Shown here: positions 6,374 through 14,568 of the stretch, piece by piece
Position numbering within the stretch: position 1 is the stretch's first letter
How the letters are laid out: each line of letters opens with the position of its first letter
Source: UMGS1840 sp045661305
GTDB taxonomy: Bacteria > Bacillota > Clostridia > UMGS1840
NCBI GenBank assembly: GCA_045661305.1
Contig: JAZRFJ010000027.1
Span: forward strand, 1 to 25,350
Length of the DNA stretch: 25,350 nt
Direction of reading: 5' to 3'
Program-made: the position numbers and the translations under genes
The notes under the pieces: model-generated
Told to the model about the DNA's origin: nothing
Databases searched by the model: none
Seen by the model: the letters and a program-made list of their open reading frames with translations, nothing else

Positions 6374-7384
6374 ATGATAAAAAAAATCGGAAAAGATACA
6401 GTGAAATTTGAAAATCCTCCTCGTATTGCAGGACATTTTAGCATTGTTGGTGAAAAAGAGGGAAACGGACCTTTAGCAAAATGGTTTGATAAAGTAACAA
6501 CTGATGCACATTTTGGAGAAGACAGTTGGGAAAAAGCAGAGATGAGAATGTTACTTACTGCACTAAAAGGAGCAATAATAAACGGTGGTTATAAAAATGA
6601 AGAAATAGATTGTTTTTTTGGCGGCGATTTGTTGAATCAATGTATAAGTGCAAACTTTGCATTAAGAGAGCTTGGGATACCTTTTTTTGGGTTATATGGT
6701 GCATGTACAACCATGATTGAGGGACTTATTCTTGGTTCAATGGTAATTGATGGCGGATTTTATGAAAATCTTCTTTGCGGTGCAAGCAGTCACTTTTGCA
6801 GTGCAGAAAGACAATACCGTTTTCCGCTTAATTATGGCGGTCAGCGTACGCCAACAGCACAATGGACTGTAACGGGTGCCGGTGCTACTGTACTGTCATC
6901 GCAAAAAGGCAAAGTCAAGGTTACTCATGCTACTGTCGGAAGAGTTGTTGATATAGGCATTAAAGATACAAATAATATGGGTGCTGCAATGGCACCTGCC
7001 GCATATCAGACCATAAGCAGTTTTTTTGAAGATACTGGCTATAATCCTAAGGACTACGACAGAATATTCACAGGAGATTTGGGAAATATTGGTCATGCGT
7101 TGCTAAAAAATCTTCTTATTGATAACGATATAGATGTTTCAAAAAATCTTGATGATTGCGGATGTATGATTTTTTCCGAAGAACAGGATGTTCATGCGGG
7201 CGGAAGCGGTTGCGGATGTTGCGGAAGTGTTTTTAATTCCTATATAATAAAAAAGCTTGAGGCAAAGGAATATAAAAAAGTTCTTGTGGCGGCAACAGGA
7301 GCATTGATGTCACCGACAACTGCTTTTCAGGGGGAAACAATACCAGGAATATCACATCTTATTCAGCTTGAAGCGGAGGATTGA
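6374..7384 (+). CDS. spoVAD: Stage V sporulation protein SpoVAD
   Basis: A 336-residue protein with the thiolase-like fold of SpoVAD, which binds dipicolinic acid at the inner spore membrane and works with the SpoVAC/SpoVAE membrane proteins. Recognisable family blocks are FFGGDLLNQCISANFALREL, FGLYGACTTMIEG, ERQYRFPLNYGGQRTPTAQW, VTGAGATVLSS, ATVGRVVDIGI, MGAAMAPAA and VLVAATGALMSPT. Length matches Bacillus SpoVAD (about 338). ATG 6374 is chosen because AAAGGTGAT lies just upstream; the GTG at 6362 is inside that site. The gene starts 24 bases after spoVAC and is followed after 77 bases by spoVAE. Confidence 0.97.
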   Translation: MIKKIGKDTVKFENPPRIAGHFSIVGEKEGNGPLAKWFDKVTTDAHFGEDSWEKAEMRMLLTALKGAIINGGYKNEEIDCFFGGDLLNQCISANFALRELGIPFFGLYGACTTMIEGLILGSMVIDGGFYENLLCGASSHFCSAERQYRFPLNYGGQRTPTAQWTVTGAGATVLSSQKGKVKVTHATVGRVVDIGIKDTNNMGAAMAPAAYQTISSFFEDTGYNPKDYDRIFTGDLGNIGHALLKNLLIDNDIDVSKNLDDCGCMIFSEEQDVHAGGSGCGCCGSVFNSYIIKKLEAKEYKKVLVAATGALMSPTTAFQGETIPGISHLIQLEAED

Positions 7385-7461
7385 ATGAAGTAATAGGTAA
7401 TAGGGAAAAGTGAATGAGTAGTTTTTCTATGAGCCTTTTTTAGAAAGGAATGATTATAAAA

Positions 7462-7818
7462 ATGATGTACTTTTACAGTTTTTTATTTGGCGGATTTTTG
7501 TGTGCTATTGCGCAGCTCCTGATAGATTTTACTAAGCTTACTCCCGCAAGAATCCTTGTTTTATATACTGTCTTGGGAGTAGTGTTTACCTATCTTGGAT
7601 TTTATAATAAACTAAAAGAAATATTTGGTGCAGGTGCAAGCGTTCCTATTATGGGATTTGGAAATATACTTGCAAACGGAGTTATTAAATCAATAGGTAA
7701 AGATGGAATTATCGGCATTTTAAAAGGTGGTCTTGAGGCATCAGCCGCAGGGGTTAGTGCTGCAATTTTGTTTGGAGTTTTAGCTGCAGTATTTTTTTCA
7801 TCAAAAGAAAAGAAATGA
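7462..7818 (+). CDS. spoVAE: Stage V sporulation protein SpoVAE
   Basis: A 118-residue membrane protein, the third part of the dipicolinate channel. It carries GGFLCAIAQLLIDFTKLTPA and GAGASVPIMGFGN, both diagnostic of SpoVAE and paralogous to the VPITGFAN block of SpoVAC. About four hydrophobic segments cover most of its length, ending in a lysine-rich tail. AAAGGA (7444-7449) suits ATG 7462 better than ATG 7450, which would leave almost no spacing. The gene ends the spoVA operon, with a terminator 13 bases downstream. Confidence 0.94.
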   Translation: MMYFYSFLFGGFLCAIAQLLIDFTKLTPARILVLYTVLGVVFTYLGFYNKLKEIFGAGASVPIMGFGNILANGVIKSIGKDGIIGILKGGLEASAAGVSAAILFGVLAAVFFSSKEKK

Positions 7819-7830
7819 TTTAGTAATATA

Positions 7831-7864
7831 AGGAGTATTAAGATTTTAATACTCCTATTTTTTT
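7831..7864 (+). terminator. Intrinsic terminator of the spoVA operon
   Basis: A perfect 10-bp stem (AGGAGTATTA at 7831-7840 with its complement at 7847-7856), a six-base loop, and seven T residues at 7858-7864. Confidence 0.93.
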
Positions 7865-7881
7865 GAATAAATTAAAAAAAT

Positions 7882-7917
7882 TAAATATTGTGCAAAAAAA
7901 TATAAATATTGTTCAAA
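7882..7917. repeat. Direct repeat pair with 21-bp period, possible operator
   Basis: TAAATATTGTGCAAA (7882-7896) and TAAATATTGTTCAAA (7903-7917) match at 14 of 15 positions and are 21 bp apart, two helical turns. They lie just upstream of an extended -10 (7936-7944). Such spacing is typical of dimeric activators, for example LytTR response regulators, though the motif itself does not match that consensus well. Confidence 0.45.
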
Positions 7918-7935
7918 GACAAGAAGAACTGTTTA

Positions 7936-7944
7936 TGGTATACT
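7936..7944 (+). promoter_or_regulatory. Extended -10 promoter with no downstream protein gene
   Basis: TGGTATACT is a good extended -10 with no recognisable -35; the direct repeats occupy the region upstream, as expected of an activated promoter. Transcription would start near 7951 and run into the long hairpin at 7989-8045. No convincing coding frame follows on this strand. Confidence 0.45.
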
Positions 7945-7988
7945 AATTGCAAGGAAAATAATTTTAAAAATAATAAAATAACTCTTAA

Positions 7989-8045
7989 AAAAATGATATG
8001 TACCCCCTTCACTGTTGTCCAGTAAAGGGGGCACATATCATTTTT
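7989..8045 (-). terminator. Very long hairpin, probable bidirectional terminator
   Basis: Arms 7989-8014 and 8020-8045 pair over 24 of 26 positions (mismatches A8002/C8032 and C8010/A8024) around a five-base loop. The stem includes a CCCCCTT/AAGGGGG block. On the minus strand the hairpin ends in seven T residues, so it should terminate the recX-to-transporter operon; on the plus strand five T residues follow. It lies directly beside an IS3-like terminal sequence, so it may have come in with that element. Confidence 0.7.
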
Positions 8046-8070
8046 GGTCTAACTTTTGGGGGTCAGTTTA
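8046..8070. repeat. Solitary IS3-like terminal sequence
   Basis: Read on the minus strand the stretch is TAAACTGACCCCC then AAAAGTTAGACC. This resembles terminal inverted repeats of IS3-family elements, which commonly read TG-ACTGACCCC-AAAAGTTAGAC. No partner end or transposase frame is visible nearby, so it would be a relic or part of a small non-autonomous repeat. Identification is from memory of IS ends. Confidence 0.4.
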
Positions 8071-8087
8071 AATTTATCTGCATATTT

Positions 8088-9008
8088 TTATAACTTTAAT
8101 TTCTTTTTATTTTTAAAGAGCATTTCTTCAAGTGGTATTTGCGATAAAATTATTCCGATAAATACAAGAATACAACCGCCTATTTGTCTTTGTGTCATCT
8201 GGTCATTTAATATAATCCAACCGCATATAAGTGCAAAAACTGACTCTAAACTCATAAGAAGAGAAGCTACAACAGGATTAGTGTCTTTTTGTGCAATTAT
8301 CTGAAGTGTATATGCAATCCCGCTTGACATTATTCCTACATAAAGTATAGGAAGAATAGCAACTGATATACCTTTTATATCAGGCTTTTCAAAAATAAAC
8401 ATCAAAATTGTATTTATAAAAGCACAAGTGAAAAACTGTATGCATGACATCATAATACAGTTTACTTTTGGTGAGAACTTATCAATTACAAGTATATGAC
8501 ACGAAAAAAATACTGCACAAAGAATTAATGAAATATCGCTTGTTGCAAGGTAAAAAGAGTTCCTTGTCATACAAAGTAGATAAAGTCCTATAACTCCTAA
8601 AGCTACGCTGAACCATGTTTTTATATTTACTTTTTTTCCTAAAAAAAGTCCCAGGACAGGAACTAAAAGTATGTACATAGCAGTTATAAATCCCGCTTTT
8701 CCCGATGAAGCACCTGCTGTAATCCCAAATTGCTGAAATGCACTTGCTACAGCGAGGGCAAACCCACATAAAATTCCGCCTGTTATAAGGTCTTTTCCTG
8801 AACTTCTTGAGGAAGGGGAGAGTGTTTTTTTGTCTATCAGCTTAAAAAGAAATATTATGGGTATTAAAAATAGTCCTCCCACATAGGACCTTAGTGCGTT
8901 AAATGTAAAAGGTGCAACTGTCTCTGCTGCAATATCCTGTGCAACAAAAGCACTTCCCCATATAAAAGCTGTTATTATAAGCATTAAATTTCCGCGGAAT
9001 TGTTTCAT
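8088..9008 (-). CDS. EamA/DMT-family transporter
   Basis: A 306-residue integral membrane protein of the drug/metabolite transporter superfamily, with about ten hydrophobic helices in two EamA repeats. The N-terminus GNLMLIITAFIWGSAFVAQD and the second-repeat ending SLESVFALICGWIILNDQ are typical of the family. The substrate cannot be read from sequence; relatives export amino acids or metabolites. It overlaps the rapZ stop by four bases (ATGA), so it is translated with that operon and is its last gene. In most Clostridia rapZ is followed by yvcK and whiA, so this position is unusual. Confidence 0.9.
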   Translation of the reverse strand: MKQFRGNLMLIITAFIWGSAFVAQDIAAETVAPFTFNALRSYVGGLFLIPIIFLFKLIDKKTLSPSSRSSGKDLITGGILCGFALAVASAFQQFGITAGASSGKAGFITAMYILLVPVLGLFLGKKVNIKTWFSVALGVIGLYLLCMTRNSFYLATSDISLILCAVFFSCHILVIDKFSPKVNCIMMSCIQFFTCAFINTILMFIFEKPDIKGISVAILPILYVGIMSSGIAYTLQIIAQKDTNPVVASLLMSLESVFALICGWIILNDQMTQRQIGGCILVFIGIILSQIPLEEMLFKNKKKLKL

Positions 9009-9868
9009 TGTTGGTCTTGTTTCTCCTGTTCTCTGTGTTTTAAAAATACATTATGATTATTTAATTTTAAATTTTTATAAAGCTCATTTGCTATTGCTAC
9101 ACTTCTGTGCTTTCCGCCTGTACAGCCTATTGCAATAACAAGCTGATTTTTTCCCTCTTTTATATATCTAGGCAGTAAAAATTCAATCATGTCCTCAAGC
9201 TTTTCTAAAAATATATTTGTTTCTTCAAAGCTAAACACATAGTCTGCTACACATTTTTCGTTTCCCGTATGCTCTTTGAGTTCTTCTATATAGTATGGAT
9301 TAGGTAAAAAACGCACATCAAACACAAGGTCAGCATCAATGGGAATACCATATTTAAAGCCGAAAGACTCTACATAGGTTACAATTCCCTCATAGCTTCC
9401 GTCATCATTGAAGATACTTTCTATCTGCTCTTTTAACTGACTCGGAGAGAGATTCGATGTATCAATAGTATTATCCGCAAGCTTTTCGATTTCAAAGAGT
9501 GTTTTTCTTTCTTCTCTTATTGCTTCAATAACTGTGTTGTCAGAAGAAATGAGAGGATGACGGCGTCTTGTAAGGTTATATCTGTTTACTAAAGTATCAT
9601 CAGATGCCTGTAAAAAAAGAATTTCGAGATTGTATTCTGAATTTTTAAGCTTTTTTATGATGTCAATACTTTGAGAAAACATTTCTCCGCCTCTTATATC
9701 AGTAACAAGTGCGACCTTTTTAAAGCCTGCCTGAATACAGATTTTTAAAAAATTTTCAATGAGGGTTGGCGGAATATTATCTACACAATAAAATCCCATA
9801 TCTTCCATATATTTAACTGATTGCGACTTACCTGCACCCGATAAGCCTGTTACTATTACAAAACGCAT
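9005..9868 (-). CDS. rapZ: RapZ/YvcJ-type nucleotide-binding protein
   Basis: A 287-residue P-loop protein. Walker A is GLSGAGKS (residues 8-15), followed by DMGFYCVDNIPP; the C-terminal domain carries RFLPNPYY (about 186-193) and IGCTGGKHRS (247-256), both diagnostic. In Escherichia coli RapZ guides RNase E to the small RNA GlmZ to control amino-sugar synthesis; Bacillus YvcJ hydrolyses GTP and affects competence. Role here is probably linked to cell-wall precursor supply, since the gene follows murB by 20 bases. The C-terminal tail (HREQEKQDQQ) is typical in length. All key residues are present. Confidence 0.96.
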   Translation of the reverse strand: MRFVIVTGLSGAGKSQSVKYMEDMGFYCVDNIPPTLIENFLKICIQAGFKKVALVTDIRGGEMFSQSIDIIKKLKNSEYNLEILFLQASDDTLVNRYNLTRRRHPLISSDNTVIEAIREERKTLFEIEKLADNTIDTSNLSPSQLKEQIESIFNDDGSYEGIVTYVESFGFKYGIPIDADLVFDVRFLPNPYYIEELKEHTGNEKCVADYVFSFEETNIFLEKLEDMIEFLLPRYIKEGKNQLVIAIGCTGGKHRSVAIANELYKNLKLNNHNVFLKHREQEKQDQQ

Positions 9869-9888
9869 ATGATTTTTCCATTTCTTTA

Positions 9889-10785
9889 TTATTCTATTAT
9901 TTTTACTTCTGTCTCAAGTTCTACTCCAAACTTGTCTTTCACTTCACTTTGAACATGCTTTATAAGCTTTAACACATCATTTGTGGTTGCATTTCCTTTG
10001 TTTACAATAAAACCGCTGTGTTTTTCAGAAACGCAAGCATCACCTATAAAATACCCTTTAAGACCGCAGTCCTCAATTAATTTTCCTGCAAAGTACCCCT
10101 CAGGTCTTTTGAAAGTGCTTCCCGCATTTGGAAAATTAAGCGGTTGCTTTTCGTTTCTTTTTTCAATATATTCAGTCATTTTTTTCTTAATTTCGGTTTT
10201 ATCACCTTTTTGAAGCTTTAAAACTGATTTTAAGATAACATATTTTTTATCAGAAAAAAAACTGTGGCGATATGAAAATTCATGTTCATCAAAATTTTTT
10301 TCTTTTATATCAAGATTATCATCAAGGTAAAATGTCTTTATGCATACATCTTTAATTTCACCGCCGTAAGCACCTGCATTCATGTAAACTGCACCGCCCA
10401 TAGTTCCGGGGATACCGTTTAAACATTCCATTCCTGTAAGAGAATTTTCATACGCAACATTGCAAACAGATGTCAATCTTGCACCTGCCTCGGCAGTTAT
10501 TTCATCACCCGAAACAGTTATGTTGCTAAGACGGGTTGTTTTAATTATAACTTTATCAAGATGCCCGTCGGGGAAAAGTATATTTGAACCGTTTCCGATT
10601 ATTTCAAAAGCCTTGTTGCTTTTTTTAAAAAAGCCTATAATTTTTATAAGCTCATCTGTATTTTCGGGAAGAACAACTAAAGAACAGGTTCCTCCTGTTT
10701 TAAATGTACAATGTTTTGATAGTTTTTCATTTATAAGTATATTTTTTTCGTCTGTGTAGTTTTTTAGTTCATGAGTGAACATCAT
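9889..10785 (-). CDS. murB: UDP-N-acetylenolpyruvoylglucosamine reductase MurB
   Basis: MurB reduces UDP-GlcNAc-enolpyruvate to UDP-MurNAc with NADPH and FAD, the second committed peptidoglycan step. The 298-residue protein has the N-terminal FAD-binding block KTGGTCSLVVLPEN, GNGSNILFPDG and GIPGTMGGAVYMNAGAYG. The third domain has YRHSFFSDK, the catalytic Ser in NAGSTFKRP, HSGFIVNKGNAT and the C-terminal Glu in ETEVKII. The short form of the YR-loop suggests type II MurB, usual in Gram-positives. Two adjacent ATGs (10785 and 10782) follow AAAGGA, so the protein may start one residue later. It sits between the ROK kinase and rapZ. Confidence 0.97.
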   Translation of the reverse strand: MMFTHELKNYTDEKNILINEKLSKHCTFKTGGTCSLVVLPENTDELIKIIGFFKKSNKAFEIIGNGSNILFPDGHLDKVIIKTTRLSNITVSGDEITAEAGARLTSVCNVAYENSLTGMECLNGIPGTMGGAVYMNAGAYGGEIKDVCIKTFYLDDNLDIKEKNFDEHEFSYRHSFFSDKKYVILKSVLKLQKGDKTEIKKKMTEYIEKRNEKQPLNFPNAGSTFKRPEGYFAGKLIEDCGLKGYFIGDACVSEKHSGFIVNKGNATTNDVLKLIKHVQSEVKDKFGVELETEVKIIE

Positions 10786-10800
10786 TAACTTCCTTTCGTA

Positions 10801-11742
10801 TTATCTTCCAAGCATTGCCGCACCGATAATTCCTGCATCATTTCCAAGTGTACAGCATTTTATTTCGGCATGCTCAACTCGGTCACCACCGTATGCAAGA
10901 GGTGCTACAGCCTCTCTTAAAGGTATAAGAAGATTATCTCCTTGATAAGAAATACCTCCCCCTAAAAGAACGCATTCCGGTGCAAAAATATTTATCATAT
11001 TTGCTATACCCTCTGAAAGATATTTGATATAGTTACAAACAACCTCTTGTGCAGCCTTATCTCCCATTTTTGCAGCCTCAAAAGCAGTTTTTCCTAATAC
11101 CTTGCCTTCCTCTTTTGAAAGCTTGCACATAAGAGAATCAGGATTTTTTGTTATTGCTCTTTTTGTATCTCTTATAAGTGCCGTAGCAGATGAATAGGCT
11201 TCCCAACAGCCTTTTCTTCCGCAAGTACATTCTTCACCGTCAGCTCTTATAACCATATGTCCGATTTCAGCACCTGCAGACTTATAGCCTTCCCATATTT
11301 TATTGTTTAAAATAATACCTCCGCCGACACCTGTTCCCAAGGTTACAACAACAACGCTGTCATAACCTTTTGCACCGCCTGCAACAGTTTCTCCTAAAGC
11401 GGCAACATTTGCGTCGTTCGAAATATATATGGGCTTATTTGTGTATTCTTTTAATTTTTCAACAATAGGGTAGTTGTCTGAATCCAAATTGTTTGCGTAA
11501 ATAATTATTCCGCTTTGGGAATCAACTGTTCCCGGGATACCAATACCAACTGATTTTATATCATCTGAAGAGAAATTGTTTTCTTCACAAATAGAGTTAA
11601 TAAGCCCACCCATATTTTTTATCAGAGTATCTGCATTTTCTTTTGGTGTAGGTATGCTTTTTTTGTATAAAAGTTCTCCTTTTTCACTAACAATTCCGGC
11701 AGCCATATTTGTTCCGCCTAAATCGATTCCGATATAATACAT
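10801..11742 (-). CDS. glcK: ROK-family glucokinase
   Basis: A 313-residue ROK kinase, which phosphorylates glucose at C6 with ATP. It starts IGIDLGGTNMAAGIV (phosphate-binding DLGGTN at 7-12), has VGIGIPGTVD, the sugar-binding NDANVAALGE, GTGVGGG, and the ROK zinc signature CTCGRKGCWEAY preceded by GAEIGHMV. Length matches Gram-positive GlcK (about 320). Glucokinase is the best reading; a related hexose kinase cannot be excluded. It begins two bases after the PHP gene ends and precedes murB by 15 bases, so it is inside the recX operon. It is not a transcriptional repressor, as no N-terminal HTH domain is present. Confidence 0.92.
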   Translation of the reverse strand: MYYIGIDLGGTNMAAGIVSEKGELLYKKSIPTPKENADTLIKNMGGLINSICEENNFSSDDIKSVGIGIPGTVDSQSGIIIYANNLDSDNYPIVEKLKEYTNKPIYISNDANVAALGETVAGGAKGYDSVVVVTLGTGVGGGIILNNKIWEGYKSAGAEIGHMVIRADGEECTCGRKGCWEAYSSATALIRDTKRAITKNPDSLMCKLSKEEGKVLGKTAFEAAKMGDKAAQEVVCNYIKYLSEGIANMINIFAPECVLLGGGISYQGDNLLIPLREAVAPLAYGGDRVEHAEIKCCTLGNDAGIIGAAMLGR

Positions 11743-11744
11743 AA

Positions 11745-12491
11745 TTATTTACCTCTTTCTTTAAAAATATAATTGCTGAATTTTTCGTAATCAGAGTTTA
11801 TTACTAAATTTTTTGGAAAATTAATTTCTTCAAGAAGAAGTAACGCTTTATCATACTTTCCTGTATCAGAATAAGAGTGAGCATCTGAAGATACTGTTAT
11901 TTCTACTTCATATTTTTTGCACAGAGTTGCTACATCAAAGCAAAGCTTTTCTGCCCCTTTTCTCATTCCCATAAGTGAACTGTTATTTATTTCAATAAAT
12001 TTTCCACATTCTTTTGCTTTTTTTATTACTTTTTCAAAGTCGCACATGTAATTACTTTGACCGATATGTCCAAGACAATCAATAAATGGATTTTCCAAAG
12101 CTTTGAGATACGCATTTGTTATATCATTTTCACTTGCTCTTTTTAAGCAATTTTTGTGTATTGCTGCAATTACCCACTTTAATCCTGCAACACATGTGTC
12201 AGGAAGGTCGACAGTGCCGTTATAATCGCAAATATTTACTTCAGCACCAGGGAAAAAGCTTATTCCGTCTATTTTTGACGGCGAATTTTTTAAAGCTTCA
12301 AAATAAGCGAGCGTTGTTCCGTCATTGTAGGCAGGTGCGTGATTTGTAAGACACAATCCTTTCATCCCAAAAGCTTTTATTACATTTATATGCTCATTAA
12401 GTGTTGAAGTTGCATGGTTGCTTATTATACTGTGACAATGTGTTTCAACCATAATATTATATTTTGAAATTAATTTTCTTTCTTCTGTCAT
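11745..12491 (-). CDS. PHP-domain phosphoesterase (YcdX-like)
   Basis: A 248-residue PHP domain protein with metal-binding motifs ETHCHSIISNHATSTL (residues about 16-31), TNHAP, GAEVNICD, HIGQSNY, FIEINNSS and SSDAHSYSDTG. This order matches the YcdX family of zinc-dependent phosphatases; the substrate is unknown. The ATG overlaps the rimO stop (ATGA) and AGGAG sits eight bases upstream, so translation is coupled. PHP proteins of this type commonly precede murB-rapZ in Clostridia, so its place is ordinary. It is not the polymerase-linked PHP domain, since no polymerase part is present. Confidence 0.88.
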   Translation of the reverse strand: MTEERKLISKYNIMVETHCHSIISNHATSTLNEHINVIKAFGMKGLCLTNHAPAYNDGTTLAYFEALKNSPSKIDGISFFPGAEVNICDYNGTVDLPDTCVAGLKWVIAAIHKNCLKRASENDITNAYLKALENPFIDCLGHIGQSNYMCDFEKVIKKAKECGKFIEINNSSLMGMRKGAEKLCFDVATLCKKYEVEITVSSDAHSYSDTGKYDKALLLLEEINFPKNLVINSDYEKFSNYIFKERGK

Positions 12492-13813
12492 ACACTTTCT
12501 CCTATCAGGTCATAGCTATCACAATCTGTGATTTTAACATTAATATATTCACCGATATCTGTTTTTTCATTTGCTTTAAAATATACAGTTCCGTCAATAT
12601 CGGGGGAGTCCATATAGGTTCTTCCGAAATAAACATCGTTTATTGTGTCATATCCCTCAACAAGCACTTCAAATATTTTTCCGATTTTTTCTTTATTCTT
12701 TAAAAGCGAAATTTCGCTCTGTGCTTTCATTATTTCACCCGCACGGGCGTTTTTAATTTTCTTTGTAAGCTTTCCTTTTATTTTGCTTGCTTTTGTGCCT
12801 TCTTCTGTTGAATATGGGAATACTCCGAGCCTGTCAAAATAACCTTCTTTGACAAATTCCAAAAGCTCGTTGTGTTCTTCTTCAGTTTCCGACGGAAAAC
12901 CGCTTATAAGTGATGTTCTTATTATACTTTCAGGCATTAATTTTTTTATTTTATTTATAAGTGAAATAATTTCTCCCTTCGTTGTCTTTCTGTTCATAAG
13001 TGAAAGAATACGATTGTTTATATGCTGAATTGGTATATCAAAATACGGGAGTATTTTTTTGGAATGTTTTATTGTAAGAAGAAGCTCATCTGTTATTGCT
13101 TCAGGATAAAGATAATGAAGCCTTATCCATTTTATATATTCAATTTCATCAAGCTTTTTCAAAAGCTCTGGAAGCTTTTTCTCACCGTATAAATCAAGTC
13201 CGTATCTTGAAGTGTCCTGTGCAATCACCATAATTTCAGTAACAGAATTTTCAGCAAGCCATTTTGCTTCTTCAATTACTTTTTCCATAGGCTCGGAAAC
13301 AAATTTTCCTCTTATTCTTGGAATTGTGCAGTAGGAACAAGCATTTGAACAACCGTCTGCAATTTTTAAATAAGAGTAATAAAACGGTGTTGTGAGTGTT
13401 CTTGGTGTTGTGCATGATGGGGCAAGCTTTTTGGAATCATACCATGTTGATTTTTTTCCTTTTATCGCCTCATAAACTGCGTCTGTTATTTTATCGGTAT
13501 CAAAAATACCAACTACTGCGTCTGCTTCTGGAATATTTAAAAGAATTTCTTCCTTATATCTCTGTGCAAGACAGCCTGCAACAATGACTTTTTTTCCCGT
13601 TTCAACAGCGTTTAAAATTTCTGCTATTGCCTCTTTTTTTGCATCTTCAATAAATCCGCAGGTGTTTATGATTATAACATCTGCTTTTTCATCGGTGTCA
13701 ACAGGGACAGCACCTGATTTTATAAGCTGACTTATCATTCGCTCTCCGTCAACCCTGTTTTTTGAACAGCCAAGCTGTATAAATAAAAATTTTATTCCAT
13801 TAATATTCTTCAT
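12488..13813 (-). CDS. rimO: Ribosomal protein S12 methylthiotransferase RimO
   Basis: A radical-SAM enzyme of 441 residues that adds a methylthio group to an aspartate of ribosomal protein S12. The N-terminal UPF0004 domain has the three cluster cysteines in LGCSKN, INTCGF and VAGCLAQR. The radical-SAM motif is DGCSNACSYCTIPRIRGK (CxxxCxxC), and the C-terminus forms a TRAM domain (about 370-435). RimO-type residues IPIQHINNRIL and RTSLISGFPSETEEEH are present, which separates it from MiaB. The start is uncertain: ATG 13813 overlaps the recX end by 14 bases and has only a distant GGGGAA; TTG 13834 and GTG 13825 are in frame. Confidence 0.95.
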   Translation of the reverse strand: MKNINGIKFLFIQLGCSKNRVDGERMISQLIKSGAVPVDTDEKADVIIINTCGFIEDAKKEAIAEILNAVETGKKVIVAGCLAQRYKEEILLNIPEADAVVGIFDTDKITDAVYEAIKGKKSTWYDSKKLAPSCTTPRTLTTPFYYSYLKIADGCSNACSYCTIPRIRGKFVSEPMEKVIEEAKWLAENSVTEIMVIAQDTSRYGLDLYGEKKLPELLKKLDEIEYIKWIRLHYLYPEAITDELLLTIKHSKKILPYFDIPIQHINNRILSLMNRKTTKGEIISLINKIKKLMPESIIRTSLISGFPSETEEEHNELLEFVKEGYFDRLGVFPYSTEEGTKASKIKGKLTKKIKNARAGEIMKAQSEISLLKNKEKIGKIFEVLVEGYDTINDVYFGRTYMDSPDIDGTVYFKANEKTDIGEYINVKITDCDSYDLIGESV

Positions 13814-14402
13814 AATTATATTCACATTCCCCAAAGTTTTCTATTGCCTCTTTTATGTGAGAAAAGCCATATCCTTTTGAAAGTAGTCTTGATATAATCT
13901 TTTTTGTATCTGTTTTTGAGTCTAAAAGCTTTTTTACAAGAAGCTTAACATTTTTTCTTTCAAGCTCCATATCAAAATCTTCATCTTCTGCCGTTATGCC
14001 TTTTAAGTAAAGCTCCTGCTTTATTTTTTTATGACCTGTTTTTTTATACATCTGTGCAGAAAAAATATATCTTTCTTTATAATCGTCATCACAGATAAGA
14101 CCGTTTTTTATAAGCTTTTCTATTATTTTTTCACTTGTTTTCTCTAAGCAACCCCGTCTTTTTAGCTTTTCTTCTATTGATTTTTTTGTATAAGAGTTTT
14201 TTGATAAAATATTAAGACAGTAATTATAGTGTTCTTTTTCTATACACCTTTTTTCAAACAAATCCATATCTTCAATTTCTATTCCGTCATAAAGTCCTTC
14301 ATTTACAAAGGTATATTCCGACACAGAAAAAAGATATTCACCGTCTGAAAAAACGTTGAATCTTTTTTTGTTTTTTTCCTGTCTTTTAAAATTTAGTTTC
14401 AT
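13800..14402 (-). CDS. recX: Regulatory protein RecX
   Basis: A 200-residue protein of the RecX family, which modulates RecA filaments. The sequence is almost wholly alpha-helical and carries the three-helix repeats typical of RecX: NYCLNILSKNSYTKKSIEEK with LKRRGC, then LICDDDYKERYIFSAQ, and IISRLLSKGYGFSHIKEAIE at the end. The N-terminal beta stretch (VFSDGEYLFSVSEYTF) is typical of Gram-positive members. It is the first gene of the minus-strand operon, preceded by AAAGGTG and a good promoter. recA is not in the window. Confidence 0.9.
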   Translation of the reverse strand: MKLNFKRQEKNKKRFNVFSDGEYLFSVSEYTFVNEGLYDGIEIEDMDLFEKRCIEKEHYNYCLNILSKNSYTKKSIEEKLKRRGCLEKTSEKIIEKLIKNGLICDDDYKERYIFSAQMYKKTGHKKIKQELYLKGITAEDEDFDMELERKNVKLLVKKLLDSKTDTKKIISRLLSKGYGFSHIKEAIENFGECEYNYEEY

Positions 14403-14440
14403 AGTTCACCTTTTTTTGAAGTTTATTACACTATTATCTT

Positions 14441-14469
14441 ATTATATAATAGAAACAGTTTTTTTTCAA
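14441..14469 (-). promoter_or_regulatory. Promoter of the recX-rimO-PHP-glcK-murB-rapZ operon
   Basis: On the minus strand TTGAAA (14464-14469) and TATAAT (14441-14446) are 17 bases apart. Start of transcription would be near 14434, about 30 bases before recX. No other promoter was seen within the six following genes, which are spaced by 20 bases or less. Confidence 0.8.
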
Positions 14470-14505
14470 GTCTTTTTTATTATATTTTGAAAAAAATAAA
14501 AAAGC

Positions 14506-14534
14506 TTTACAAATTGAAGTATTGATGGTACAAT
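14506..14534 (+). promoter_or_regulatory. Promoter of ispD-ispF
   Basis: TTTACA (14506-14511) and TACAAT (14529-14534) with a 17-base spacer, plus a TG at 14526-14527 that makes an extended -10. It diverges from the recX promoter, the two -35 elements being about 36 bases apart. Confidence 0.8.
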
Positions 14535-14568
14535 ATTATGTGAATAAAGAAGGAAAAGAGATTTTTTT

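Noticed and set aside
7993..8025. Ten-codon frame (MICTPFTVVQ) inside the long hairpin as a leader peptide.
   Set aside because: No ribosome binding site at a workable distance and the codons are dictated by the hairpin arm.
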